64,000 bases of DNA from Stercorarius parasiticus (lineage: Eukaryota; Chordata; Aves; Charadriiformes; Stercorariidae). This document shows, one piece after another, positions 1 through 13,700 of this stretch. Each line of letters begins with the position of its first letter. The stretch's first letter is position 1. Where the stretch lies: the NCBI GenBank assembly GCA_013396915.1, contig VWZL01000203.1, positions 822,886-886,885 of the forward strand, written 5' to 3'. The notes beneath the pieces were generated by a model that was given only the letters and a program-made list of their open reading frames with translations, ran no database searches and was not told where the DNA came from. A program made the position numbers and the translations under genes.

Positions 1-930
1 TTTGGCTATGCTTTCTCACGGTGTTTCCTGCAGGGCACTCTGAGTGTAATAATCATGGCAGGGAGTGAATACATTTGCGTGCAAATGCAGAAATGTTCAT
101 AGAACTCTCAGTTGAAGAGAGTTTGGGAAGAAGACAACCGAGCACTGGACTGGGACTCAGCACACTTAGCTTCTATATGGAGCTGTCTACCTCGGATTAG
201 TGGCTCTGGGCAAATAATTTCTCTCTAGTTTATTTTGTATGTGTTTCAAAAAGTTCTGTGTGAGACTGGTAACACAACTTTTTTCCTCAGAGTATTCAGT
301 CCCCTTCTGCTCTTCCTCTCTGCTTAACTCTACTTCAGCTCTGATAGTTTTTCTTTATAAAAAAAAACAAGTCCCCATCTCCACCCCAAAAAGGAAAACC
401 CTCCAGTTCTCCTTTGCTTTGGATGCAACTCTTATTGGAAACTGTATAGCCAATGATGAACAGCTGTTCACACAGTAACTACAGCAGTTACTGTGCCTCT
501 CATCAGCTAAGAGTGAAGTGATGCACTCACAGGAAAAGGGAATGCATGATGCTATCGTAGATATGGGAATAGTGGAGCCTCAGCCTATTTTCTTCTCCCA
601 GTTAGAAAGGCTACCACTGCACCTCATAAATGTTCTCAAGATTCACTATGGTGCTGAAGCACAAAGTTCTTCCTTAGTAGTACTAATCCATAGATTTTAC
701 TCTCCTTCATCTTGCTAAATTAGGATTTACAAACTTCTTTGGTCAACAGTTGCTGCTATTAGTGGCTCCATCCTTCAAATCTGGGAGTTTTTCCCTTTCC
801 TCACAAGCAGTCAAGAAGAAAAGCCTTCTTTTATCTGTCAGGTTGACTCCAAATCCTTCTCACAACTTGCTGCTGAGCTGTCTCTTATCTATGACATGCC
901 AGGTCCCTACAGGTTTGTAATAAGCTGGTC
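1..930. other. Region downstream of KIF6
   Basis: No exon or gene is visible here. The only recognisable item is a MIR-like SINE remnant near 134-236. Open frames at 239-478 and 518-718 are short, AT-rich and have no protein character. In other vertebrates the KCNK16/KCNK17 genes lie on this side of KIF6, but nothing of them is seen in this stretch. Confidence 0.5.
134..236 (+). repeat. MIR-like SINE remnant
   Basis: The stretch 'gagcactggactgggactca' followed by 'tggctctgggcaaataattt' matches the order of the core and 3' part of MIR-family SINEs (a 'gcactggactgggagtcag' block, then 'tggctctg' and 'gggcaagt'). It is diverged and partial, as expected for an ancient amniote SINE. Confidence 0.55.
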
Positions 931-935
931 ATACT

Positions 936-1718
936 TATGAAGCCTCTTTACTTTTTATTCCCCTGCCTATGCTTAGTTATTGGTTGCATCCTCTAGCCCT
1001 GCACTGCCAGGATGACCAATTACTTCATTCCTTTTCAGCTACTTGGGGCAGCTGGTAGCTCATCTTGTCTAACTGAACTTCAGAACAATTTTAAAAGTGC
1101 TGACTGTCCTTTGTTCTGCAAGAATACCTTTTATAACTTGAGGTCTAATAGTTGGCAATGTTGATAATGCCTAGTCCCTTCTGAAACTGATGGATGACGC
1201 TAGGTAACAGCCTGTGGCTGAAAAACAGTCAGGATAGAAAAAGGCATTTGAGAGAGACATTCCTGATATGGTACGATTTAGGAGATGATCACAGGCTCTT
1301 GTTAGTTAGGTTACTGTACTTCACAGAATGGGTCAGATTTGGACCTTCTAAAGGCCTAAAATGTTTGTTGTAAGACATTTATCTCTAACCTTCTTCGGAT
1401 GAGCTGCCTATAAATTCAACTTAATTTCATTTGCAGAAGAAACCTGCCAACAGCTTTTCTAAATAAAGACAAAAGGGATCCCAAAGCCTAAGTGTATTAA
1501 GTGTTTGCTTTGGATGAGTGTAGGGAGGCTGTTTTTTTAGCCACTGTGTGTTTACCTGACAGTTTTCTGATAAGCAGTGTGATACCGAAACCCTACTTTG
1601 TGACAGTGCTAACACCATCTGCCAGGTGCCGATAGCTTGCTGAATAATGCTGTCATCAGCACTCAAGTGCTGATGGAAAGTTATTGCTTCAGTAACCACT
1701 ACTGCTTTCATCTTCTGT
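936..1718 (-). other. KIF6: Proposed KIF6 3' untranslated region
   Basis: This is the sequence between the proposed stop codon (1719-1721) and the AATAAA at 954-959. It contains an open frame of 94 codons at 1427-1711 on the same strand, but that frame shows no domain and lies wholly in the inferred UTR. The limits depend on the tentative terminal exon being right. Confidence 0.4.
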
Positions 1719-4700
1719 CTAATTGGTTGCTGCCACTAAAAACTATTATTCAAAAAAAAGAAAAAAAAAAAGAAAATCACAGGTCATTTTTCTTTATCAT
1801 GATGAATTACTTTTAGGTTACCTTGCAGTGCCACCATTGTGTATTTATTGCTTTCTGCTTCCTGCCAATTTTACTTATCTACACTGTAAAGTGAACTTTA
1901 TTGCCTGCCTATGATTGCTCTCAGTACCTGATTTGGTGACAAATACCCATAGAAAGTTTCACTAGTCCTTGACAGAGTGAAATACCTGTTAAGGGCATAC
2001 TCTGCTAGACACAGCAGGCCAGTCTGCCTCATGAGGGTACAGTGCAGTCATTTGTGTAATATTTATTTGATGCCAATTGTTACAGCTAAATTTGTACCAG
2101 CTGAAAACCAGGCCAGTTTAAAGAAAATGTATACAGAAAATTTTGGAGGTATTTTCATCATCAAGAAATCCCATTCAAAATGCATTTATTTAAGTGTAAA
2201 GAAATACACTGTGCAGGCTGCATGCCTGTCCCAGAAAGTTCACTGATGGTGGCTGAGAAAAACAGACAGCCTTCAGAGTTTCACACTGCAGCATTGAGCT
2301 ACTAAAATAAATACATGTGAAGAACCTCAAGTGTTTAGAACGGCTGAGAACATAATGTAATATAACTTAAGCCAGAATCAGTTCTCACTTGCGTCAGTAT
2401 AAATGTGGAATAAAGCTATTTTGGCTTTAAAATGCTGTACTGAAGATTTTGGTTTGGCTTCCTATTTTTTGGCAGGATTTACCTTTCTTTTGCAGGATGT
2501 TCTGTCTTGCTTTAATGAAAGCTAGGATGTCAGCATCAGCCTGGCTGTCTCCAGTCAGAGGAATAGATGTACTTGAACGTGGTGGGGTCCTGAAATAAGA
2601 AAGTATACTTGTGGACCCAACTGAGTAAGGAGGTTATTTTTCTATTCCATTATCTCCTCTCTTTTTTCAGCATGGTGGACTTTGTTCTCCAGATACATTG
2701 TTAGAGATGGCACAGTTCAGAGGAGAATCAAGCTCAAGTCTTCTTAATGCTCTTATGTAGATATTAAGATTAGCTAATATCTTTTTAGTTTGGTAGGACT
2801 ACATGCTTATCAGCTATGAAACCTCTCATAAGGGGTTTAAAATATTTTACTGCTGAGTCAAAGACTTACTGCAGAGCGGAAAAGCTTAATATAGTGAGTT
2901 TGCCAAAGAAATGATGGATGTGGCTATGCCACATGTTTGTTTGCTTCAGGAAAAAATGCGGCTATTTATTTGAACAGATCAATAGTATTTTTGCCTACTG
3001 TAAGGGAATTAAGGTTTCATACATACCCAGAAGTAAACAATCACATGACATTAATGACATTTGCTGACAGGGGCAGCCCCTTTGTGCTGCTGAGTCTCCA
3101 GTCCCAGCTGAGATCTCGTATCTGTGCAGTTAAATCATTGATTTACCTCTGCTTTTGACAGCCCCTCCAGTGGTATAAGACGATGTAGTACAATGAAGCT
3201 ATTCTAATCAGCTAAGAATTTGGCCCTGTGTCTTTAGCCTTGTTTAAAAGATCAAGCACTACTGGTGAAATGAGAAATACAGTGATAAAAATTACAATAT
3301 GGAAGGACAAGTAGAACTAAAGGGAGAAACTGTTTTTTTACATATCCTGCCTTTGTAATTATAGTTATTTCCACTATTGCAGAATGTAATTGTGCCTGGC
3401 ATAAAACGGAAGTCTGATATCCTTGTTTTGTGCTACTAAGTCAGTCCTCAGTTGCTGAACTAGTGAACCAAAGTTCTGGAAAAAATATCAGAAACTTAAT
3501 AAAACTTAAGGAAAAAAACCACAAAAAACTTAATAAAATTTCTCTTTTCATGTCATTTACAAGGTCATCTCAGGATACTAGTAAAGGACTATTCTCTTTA
3601 TTGATGTTCATTTGATCAGCAACAATATAAAAATCAGAAAAATACACAATATATTTAAGAAGGTACTGTCTAAATTCCATTTCAGCTTCTTTTTCTTTTT
3701 CTTTCTCTTTTTCTTAAACACAAATGCAATTTAAAACATTAGGTTTTGGGGGATGAAATTTTCCATTATTTTTTTCTGTTCTATAAATGGGTCATTTTGG
3801 AAAATGCAAGAAAAAAACCCTTCTGATTTGTTCTTCCGAATGCAGTAGGAAAAATAGTAACTCAGCCATATTTTCCTAAGGGCCTTAATAGCCAGAACTG
3901 TTGAGCACAATAAGAATGTAACTTCTGGAAGTATACTGACTTGGCATGATTTTTTGGTGGGAGAAAAGAACATGGAAATGAGCACATCAGAAAAAACAGA
4001 GAAGCTGTCAAAAAAAAAAAAAAGTTTCTATTAACCTGCTAAGCTAATTTTCACAAAGCAGTACCTCTTTTGAGAAAACATGATGTGTAACCTTTGCCAA
4101 GGCTGACACACCCGAGCTGCTGGTGTCATTTTATTTTGCTAAAGTAATTTGTAGGAGGGAGATTCAAAATATTTTAAGGACACAATCACGAGACTGAAAA
4201 AAACTCTGAGTAGTTCCTGCATTCTGCAATACTTACATACTCTGATCTCTCTACCTTTTAAATGCTTTTATTTACTCTTTCAGAGTCGCTTTCTCTTGCT
4301 GAGAAGACACAGTCATGAGGATTCATAAGTTTATGGGGGAAAAAAGCCTCAGGCCAAACAAGAAACCACCTCTTTAATCCTGATAATGCAGCTACTTGGT
4401 GTAAAGCTGTGGGACAGCCTTCATGTTGTTTTGGAAGCTGGAGGAAAATTTGCATTTTCGGTTTTGTTTTTCAAGGAAACTTTTGTTGAAGAGACTGATA
4501 GAGGGTTATCTAGGCATTATATTACTTACTGGTTTGCTTTTTCTTCTGAATAGCCCAGGTACGCTCCTTCCCTCGTTTTTAAAGTAGGGTTGCTAGAAGT
4601 GATTGAATTGTTTTTCCCAGCTGGATCTTCATTAGGGCTGACTCTTGTGGTCTCTGAAAAACTGGAACAGGAGCAGAAATGAAGGAAAGAATATAGCCCT

Positions 4701-7700
4701 TGTGGAGGGAATATTAATACATGCTAAGTAACTACAAAGAAGCTGTTTTTCAAGACGTTTTTTATCTATATAAAGCACTTGTTTACTGGAAGAGGATTTT
4801 CAGTTGAAGCCAAGTGATGATTAGGTTTATGTAGAGAATGTGGCTACGAAACAATGACAAATAAGCTCATAAAGATTATACTTTTAGTATTCGTCTTCTA
4901 AGCAGGGCTTGTAAAGCACTTTGATGTATCTGATGTACAGTTTGTCATGGTATATTTAGTTCCCAAACTGACTATTAGCCAAGTGAGGCCTTAGCTCATT
5001 TTCCATTCTTTCTTCAGTCAGGCAAAATTATTACCGAAATCAGTGGGAGACTGGATAAAAACTCAGTGAGGATTTTGGGATGTGGCTTGTTGATGATGGC
5101 CAAATATATTGCAAACAGCTGTTGTGCATTCCTGTCCCTGCAGATACCGTTATCAAGGAACCTCTCCGCTAGGAAGGCAGATTTCTGCCACGGGATGTCT
5201 AGGGACTCTCTCCTTTCCCCAGGTGGTGTGGATGCTGCCGGATAGGGTGCCAATCTTAGAGAGAGTGGAAACACTGAATTAGTCAGTTTTAGGATTTTTC
5301 CAGTAGATGGCAGGATTGGCAAGTTCTTGCTTTTCTAACTCCGCAGTAGTTTGTTCATTGTTGGCTGATGAATTGATATTTCTGGCAGAGAACTCGAAAA
5401 AGGAAAGAAATTTACTACTAAAATTTTACTGTATTACACTGTGCCAGGTTCAGTTTTGCAGAAGGTATTGTGCCCAAGAGTATAAGTCATTTTCAAATGA
5501 ACAGCTCCAGGTTTACTGAATGTTTCTCTTTAACTCCTCAAGTCCCATACCATTTGCACCTGCCTAAATGGATTAAAATGACCTCAAGACTCAGCCTAAT
5601 TCAACTAAAGCAGTATCATATTTAATTTTAATAATATTCCATACTTTATTACGCCTACATATTACAAGAGCTAGAAAGGATGTGTGATGTTATTACCTAC
5701 TATGTGGTTTAACAATATCTGGGAACTTCACATCATAGTTCTGCTTTAGGATTTCCTGAACATTTTTTCCATTGATTTGGCAGTTCTTGAAAACTAAGTG
5801 ATTTGGGGTCTGAAATTCAATTTTCTAAAAGGACTCTGTGTCTGTGCCCTGAGATACGTAGGCATCCAAGTCATACAAATCACTACGCATCAACTGAACC
5901 ATAGCAACCATCCATGACTCTTCTTAGCCTGCAACAAACATAAGGTAAAGTGACTTCATGTGATCCTTTTCCATTGCTTTTTTTTTCACTGAAATAAGCT
6001 GCTTTGCTTTTTATTTGCCATGAACAGAATGTATAATTTTATAAATACTGTGAGTCAGCTGAAGTAATTTATTTTTAAGCTGCAGTAGTGTATAAGTTTG
6101 AACTAATTTTTTCCATTGAATTTAAACAAAAATTATTCTCCAAAATTGTTAAACCCCCATTTTAAAAGGGACTTAGATTCAGATCTGTTAAAAAAACTCG
6201 ACACTACAGGTGAGGCAGGATTTGACCTCTAGGGATCTCACTTTCAAGTGGATTCCTGGACCCAGGACAATATACCAAAACTTGCCTTACAGTGCTCTGG
6301 GAGAACTGGGCACCTGAGGAAGGTAATATTAAAAAACCCCCTTAGATTGAGTAAGGTGATGCCCAGAATCAGGAAATTAACATTACTGTGCTCAGAGTTG
6401 GGCCTTAAACTCCCCTCTGCCTGTGGGGTTACAGCTGGACATTTTTGTCTGTGGGATGCAAACTCTTCTCCTGCAAGTTAAGGAAATGTATAGGGAAGCT
6501 TATAACTATTTTCTGTAATGACTCAAAATGCTGCTTCCATATAAGAGGTTAATAATTAGAGTACTAATCTAACAAATGAGTCCCTCAGCTTGGCAGAACT
6601 CAAATCCATGTTTTACGTATCCCAGAGATTTCTCTAATCCCTAGGCCAGAGGGATGGCCTGTATGGGGATAATTTGCATCCTTCATACTGTAGCTCTGAT
6701 AATGTTTCTATGGCATTGCAAGATATGTTGAATCATAATGGGATGAAAGAGTGTAATTTTGCTGTGCGGTGGTTTGTACACTCAGATGCAACTTGCTCCT
6801 AGCCTGTTCTCAGAAGCCAGGACGCTCCTTCATCTGAGTGTTAGATGCTGTTCCAGTGATGAGAAAAGATGAGAAATTTTGCTAGTACTGCTCTAAATTT
6901 AATGGAAAGTCATTATGACAGCATGGGGTAATGATCCCCCTCTCTGTGTGTTAAGCCTGAAGGACTAGACATCCCAGGATGCTCAACAAAGCCAGACAAA
7001 ACCATAGTTGACCTGATTTAGTGATGACAGTCCTTCAAGAAAGAGTCTGCCCTAGAGATCTCTAGAGGTGCCTTCCAATCATCATTTCTGTAATGTGTAA
7101 ACAGGCACTCCTGGATCACAGTTTTGGATTTGGATGGGCACACAACGTGCAAAAGTATTGTCTCTTTGCCTGGCTCCTAAGCTCTAACATTATTCAGGTT
7201 CTTTTGATAATGTATAATTCCCATTTTTTATTCTGAATCTATCTGATTTTTCCTGGAGTTGAATTTAAGAAGTCACTAAGCACTGTTTCCTGACAGCTTC
7301 AGCAACATTCCTTATTTTTCTGGAGATTAAAGATAGTCTGTCAACGTCATACGTGTTAGTTCTTTTTAAACCCAGTACCTAAAGTTTCACCCAGCGGGAA
7401 ACTTGCTTTTTTTGAGGGATCATCTGTTGGGGGTATATGCCTCAGTCAGACATGGGGCAGCAGCTACAGAGGTGTACACAGTGCTGTGTCAGTGTCTCCC
7501 TTGCTGCAGGAACCCAAGGGCCAGTGACAACTGTCCCATGGACTGACCAGCCCCATCAAGCACATAGGGTAGAGGAGCTGGACAGATGATGGGTGTCATG
7601 GTATGAATGCTTGATTCACCAGCTGAAAAAAAGTGGAAAATCAGGTAGATTTAAAACGGAAAGTGTAAAATTTGAATGTGTGCAACCTCTGCAATGTTAA

Positions 7701-10700
7701 AGAACCCTCAGCTGTAGTTCTCCAGTCATCTGAGCCTTGGACATGTGGGGAACAGATGTTCTGTGTAAAGGCAGGCAAGATTCAAGCCACTTAAAATCTG
7801 AGCATTTTAGTGTTTTGTTACAAAATCAAAATTCGGCCTAACTTGCAAATTCATAGACAAATTGTTCAAGTTAAATTGTTACCAACAGAATGTGAAAACC
7901 TTTGAAATGTCATTAATCAATGATGTTACTCCCAGATTATATTTTATCGTCACGTAACGCTGAGGAAAATTGGCAGGGATGAAAAATTATTATGACAGAA
8001 AATGCTGCAAAATATGTAAACATTTCCCTTGTTTCATAAAGCATTAATATAGGGAGTAAATTTTGCAATCCAAGACAATAAATGTTAAAAAATCTGATGC
8101 TTAAAGTTATCTGAAAATATCTCCAAGGGAATCTAAAGTGACAGGAAGATTTTGAAGAAGAAGCTGGAGAGCCAAGGAGTCTGAGATTGCAGATATTGTG
8201 GGGCTTGCTGGAACAGTACAAATGAGATTCAGTAAAAGGGAATGGATGAGGTTAAGAAAGATCTGACGGAATTAAAATGGAATGCATTACTTCTGAGAGA
8301 AGGAAAAAAATACAAATTTTTTCAGAAGATTTGAGTAACTATCCAACATTTGCTTCATTCAAGGAGAATACAAGAACAGTTCAACACTATTGAAATTAAA
8401 TATTCAGTGAGAAAAGTAACTTGAACAGATAAGGATCTGATAAATTAAATTAAAGCCAATGTGGGAGAAGACTGTATGAGGATGAACAAAACTGTGCTTG
8501 AATTCTAAAGTGGAGCAGACATGGAGTGCTGAGCCTGACATGCATTTTAAGATTTTTTGCAGACTTGACAGGAACCCATTAAGAGACATAAATGTACATA
8601 GAGTATGAGTTGCAGTTAGCACCGCAGCTTTATGGTAGGGACGGTATAGACAAGTAGGGTATTCTCTTTCAAGTTTGAGGGGTTTTATTAAGTATTCCTT
8701 TTCAATAAAATAACTTCTTGATGATTATTTTAAGTTCCTCTTCCTTTCTCTTTGAAATGTGACTCTGGGATTGCTGATTAGACCCTTTTCTGTCTGAAAT
8801 ATACAGATGGGTCATTCTTTCTCCACTTTGCACAGTTATTCTTCATTTTAGGTAATATGTTCAGATCAGATGAGATTTAATGTTTCTGCAAACTTCATAT
8901 GAAAGACATAAGCAAAGATAAATACAGTCTGGAAACCTGCAGAATCTACTCAACAGGTTAATGAGCACGAGTCTGTAAGCCTCTACAATATACAAACTAT
9001 TGGTTTCAGCTATTTTAAGTATATCAGATTTGGTAATGTTTTTAACCTGTTAACAAATAACCTTCCTTATGCAGACGTGTTTTTTTCTCATGCCAAACCC
9101 ACTGATAACCATGATGTCACCCTTTTCCGCAATTCATCTCTGTGGTCACTGAAATCAATGTTTTACTTCTTACTCTAGTGGGAGTAGGATCAAGCCAATG
9201 GCTTTCAAACCATACTGACTAAGGCAGAAGTGTTCACTGTTCAACTCTTTTATTAACACAGACTCATTTCAACAGTTAACAATTCAGCCATTTTTTTTTT
9301 TTTTTCAATTGAAAGAGGGACATGTTTGGCCATGAATCAAGTGCCTTATATGTGTGTAACCTTCTTAAGCCTCAAAAGGATTACCAGCTTCCCTTCTCTG
9401 TTATTTTAGTTATAAATTGATTTAATATAAAATAAAATTTGAGGCTATCACGTTCCCTTCCAGAGGTTTAATTTTCTCTGGTAACATGACTAAGGTGTGT
9501 CAAACAATAACAATCCACATGAATCGAGCACTACAAGGAGATTGAAAGATTTTGTTCAAACACACAAATAAAACTCAAGAAAGATTATGGAATATACCTG
9601 TATCCTTTATATGCAGAGATAGATAATTTATTACTTCTAATCCTGAAAATTGTATTTATATCCATTCACACTCAGGAGTTTGTCTGAATGGTTTTACTGC
9701 ATACTTACTCTGTCAAAAGCAGTCTTAGATTTCTGACATGCAGCCCACTAAGTTTTAGATCTTGTATCTATTGAACACACCTATGAAACTGAATTGCGTC
9801 TTGGAAATAGGTTTTATTTACACCACATTATATCAAATATAATTAATGTCAGTTTATGGGTTTGTGACTGGTTATTCTGCTGAGTGAAGACAGCCATATC
9901 ATTTCAGAGAAAGAGACTGTTGATTTCTAGGTGAGTTAGAAACAAAGAACAATTTGTGTCTCGGGATGATGTAACTGAGAGGAGCAATTGTATCTTGGAC
10001 TTATCCTACACAATCTGAACTGGTAAGTAAAGTTCCTGTGTCAACTGGGGTCAAAGAAATCCCTGGGAAATAAATATTCTACTATTTTATACTCTTAAAG
10101 CCTGTGAAATTGGAAACTTTTACTCTAAAATGTTATTGCCTCAAGTAGGGGGAAAAGTAAATTTTCATGCACAGTGAGATGTTAAACCTGCAGCTCCCGC
10201 CTCACAAAAAGCAGAAATAGCATTTCTACTTCCATATATATCACACTGGAAATGTACCTGTGTAAAATATGCTTAAACAGCCTAACACAAAATAAGGTCA
10301 ACTTTCTGGAACTATGAGGAGGAAAGAGTAGTTAACTTCAAAAGATCATTGCAAGAAAATTGACAGAGATGGGAAAACAAAACTGTATTAATCTTGACTC
10401 CCTCTACAATTTATGTTCAAGAAGATGAATGTTCTGTGTCTGTGATATGTATGCAAGGATCATCCAGTCAATCTCAGTCAACATGTCCACAGAGAAACTG
10501 TTCATTAGACTCTTAGAACTGTTCATCATTCTCTTAGACGCAGAGAAACTGTTCATTATAAAGAACATGTTGTTTTTCGCAAGAGACCATGTAGAGCAGC
10601 ACAGGACTCTGAAGTAAGCATGGCAGCTGAAAGCGACAAGGCACCTTCCCCTGTTCTGTTTAAAATCCTAGAACACTTTTCTGAGACCTGTCCTCCAGCA

Positions 10701-13700
10701 ATAAACACAAACGGTAAAGGCATTTGAAAGAAAATTTTAAAAGAAAATTATAAAGAAACCAATTATGCAATTTTGCTTCTGAGCTAGGGTGGGGAAAGGA
10801 GAAATTACTTTGGAAAAAGTCTCCCATTGCACTGGAAAGCGCCTCGGCATTATGATATGTTCTTTTTAATTCTAGATTAAGACTGCAAAAGATATCACTC
10901 TCCTGAGCAATGCATGAGCACACCAACCGAAAAGTTGTTTTTCCCAAGACCAATAGGGCAGAGAGGTTGTGCAAGAGGTCCTTAGTTCAAAGTTTAAAAG
11001 AGTGACAGTCATGGATTGCTTGAGCTAATTTGGCTGACTTTGTGCTAAGCTAGACCAAAAATGCTCTCACATTCTGTTCCATTAGCTTTTCTGTGGGACA
11101 AGTAACCTTCAGCCTAAAACCAGAAATGAAACAGCTCAAATTAGGCCTTAAACCTGCCAGCCATTTGCAAAGCAAATAGTGCCTAAGTCTTGAGAGAACA
11201 CAGAATAAGAATTGAAGCAGAGAAGACTAGAATCAGTTTTCATCAGTTTGAAACATCTGAAAATGCCTTCTTAGACAACTTTAGAGGACTATGCAGCAAA
11301 CATTTATGCAGAGTATTGTTATAAAATTGTAGGTAAAGCCACTCATCAGAGAAAGAGTAACTGTATAATGAGAAGGAGGGGGACAGAGAGGGAGAAAAAG
11401 AGGGCAAGAGAGAGGTGGAGAGGAAGAGGGAAGGAGAGAGAACACCTCCTTTTATTGTCAACAAATATGGAAATCTGCACATTCAGGTATGTTTTCCTGC
11501 ATTCTACTTTGCTTGAAGACTATGAAAGATCTATTACTACAAATTTAAATTAGACGTTTTGAAATCAGAAGTGACTGATGATGAAACAACCAAGATGACT
11601 ACATTCTTCTGCTGTAGAGGATGCACCAGTGTTTTACAGTATCAAATGCAATATCATTGTGGAATAATATGCTGCATAAATGTAGCACCAGGATATTCTT
11701 CAACAGCAAGTCTATCTAGGCTGCATATTAAATCATTTTTTAATCTTTTTTTTAGTTTGCAGCCCCCTGAATACACTCCAAAGGAGATATAGTCTCCTCA
11801 TATGGCAAAATTGGCTGATAATAGGCTTGCTTTTCTTAGATATCTTTCATGGGATCCCTAGTAACAGGTTTCCAGGGTCCAAAGACTAACAAGTCAAAAG
11901 AACTGAGTTACAATAAGCTACCTTCAATATGATTGCAAAAATAACCAAATGATAAAAATTCCTTTCCTACACAGTCATTTCTCTTGCAACTACAAATGCA
12001 ATGTTTGAGTGGGGTATTTGCAAAAGCATTCTGGTGAATTGCGCTTCTACTAGAACTGCATTTTCTTAGAAGGAAGGAAGGAAGAAAAAAATTACCAATT
12101 TACCTGTTAGTTGATAGATGTTGCGAGGATTTGATAAACTGGGGATAAACAGTTGTGGTATTTGGTGAGCTAATCGTCTCTGGCTTTTCCTGCTGGGTTT
12201 AGATTGAAAAACAAAATTATGTAGGATTATGTTGGCCTACAGGTCTCAGCAATACCAAGGTAGGCAATGACTCATTCAGAAAACACTGAGTCTGAATCAC
12301 ACAGTATTTTCTTCACTTGGACAAACACTTCTGAACAAAGAGAAAAGTGTTTAGGATTGGTTCAAGTATTTTTAAGCTCAAGTTACAGGTTTTTAATATG
12401 TAACAGCATGTGTTTGCCGATTTGAGTTTCTTAGGGAGCTCAGATGTATAGATAGGTTAAGATCCAAGAAATCAATCCCGATTTCCAGTTTTCTAATCTT
12501 CTACTGATGAATCATGAGAGACTGAATCCCGGACCTCTCCTATTAAGTGAAAGAGAAAAATGTGCTCCACTGGCTTCAAGAATATTACTTGCAGCGCTTT
12601 GAAAAGCCTAAATATTTAGACAGGAGAGTGACTAAAACATTATCCTCTTTGCCACTAATATTGTTAGGGATTTTAACCTGAAAAGTATTTTGCAATGATA
12701 ACTGGAAGTTAAGCTAGTTAGGTGGCACATTATGGATAACCAAGTTCCTTGTGTTAAGTTCTGTATTTACTTTAGGCTGTTTCTTAAAAATATAGTTTAA
12801 ATTTTTACTCAAGAGAATTAAACAAAATACTGGCTAAACACTTCTTTGTTTATAACAACTTTTCCCCAAGGAGTAAATCTTCTCTTCCAGTTAATAATAA
12901 ATGATATGGGATGGACTGCACTCAGCACTCTTTTTCATTCGGCTGATGTGCATTTCATGGCAGTTCTTTGCTGTGAGATGCCATGTCACTACTTGGAAGA
13001 CGTTAAAAAAATGTCAGAAGGGGAGCATAAGAAAGCTATGTTCTTGTTTCAGTTGATTACCCTCTGCATTCTCTTGTGCTGTCTCCTGTGTTATTGAAAC
13101 TGTGTAGCTTTCAGACTGACTGTGTTATAAACTCCTAATGCACTATTTAAAATGACATTTCTTTAGTTTGTTTTTACACATGTCATTAAATTACAGCACT
13201 TTGTTTCTGCTGGGTTCTTAAACAGGCAACGATGGCAGTGGTGGGCCTCAGCTAGAGAGTGAGGGAACACAGGTTCTGTGCTGAGAGCTGCTGACCCACT
13301 GGGAGCTTAGGAAAGCCGAAAGGTTACTGGAGTCTTTGCAAACAAAGGAAGCTAAAAACAAACTATGTTTCCTGGGATTTGTCCATATTACAGCTATGAC
13401 TGCCATCTTGTAATACTCACGTCATAAACCTGATGAAATCATAGTTTTGCTAGCAGTAAAAAAGATTATTTTTTCCAATCGCCTCTATTTGTTTTATTTT
13501 TCATCAGAGTTTTCAGCATTTGGGACCATTATTGGCTTTCAGTCAAGTTGTTTAGGGGAATGTCAAAACAGAAAATAGGGCAAAAAGCAAGGGGTTTGCT
13601 TCATTTGTGCTTCATACAAGCATAATTCACATTAGCTTTGTCTGATTTACATTGGCATAAACACAGGTGAATCAGGCTCAAAATCCCATCCTTCACAGTC

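Larger units (their letters stand above)
5810..11254 (-). other. KIF6 intron with old repeats
   Basis: Contains a possible MIR-like SINE at 6573-6655, a CR1 3' end at 7005-7092, a 15-nt T-run at 9291-9305 and a local duplication at 10490-10558. The rest is unique AT-rich sequence without coding character. The intron's upper boundary depends on the tentative exon 11255-11360; without that exon the intron would reach 12103. Confidence 0.55.

Noticed and set aside
1427..1711. 94-codon minus-strand frame
   Set aside because: It falls in the inferred KIF6 3' UTR and resembles no protein.
5014..5322. 102-codon minus-strand frame as a possible KIF6 exon
   Set aside because: The flanking exons 5697-5809 and 4530-4661 join perfectly in phase without it.
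9121..9148. 28-nt candidate for the missing KIF6 linker exon
   Set aside because: The phase fits, but the acceptor lacks a pyrimidine tract, the donor is poor, and the candidate at 11255-11360 has a better acceptor and a plausible peptide.
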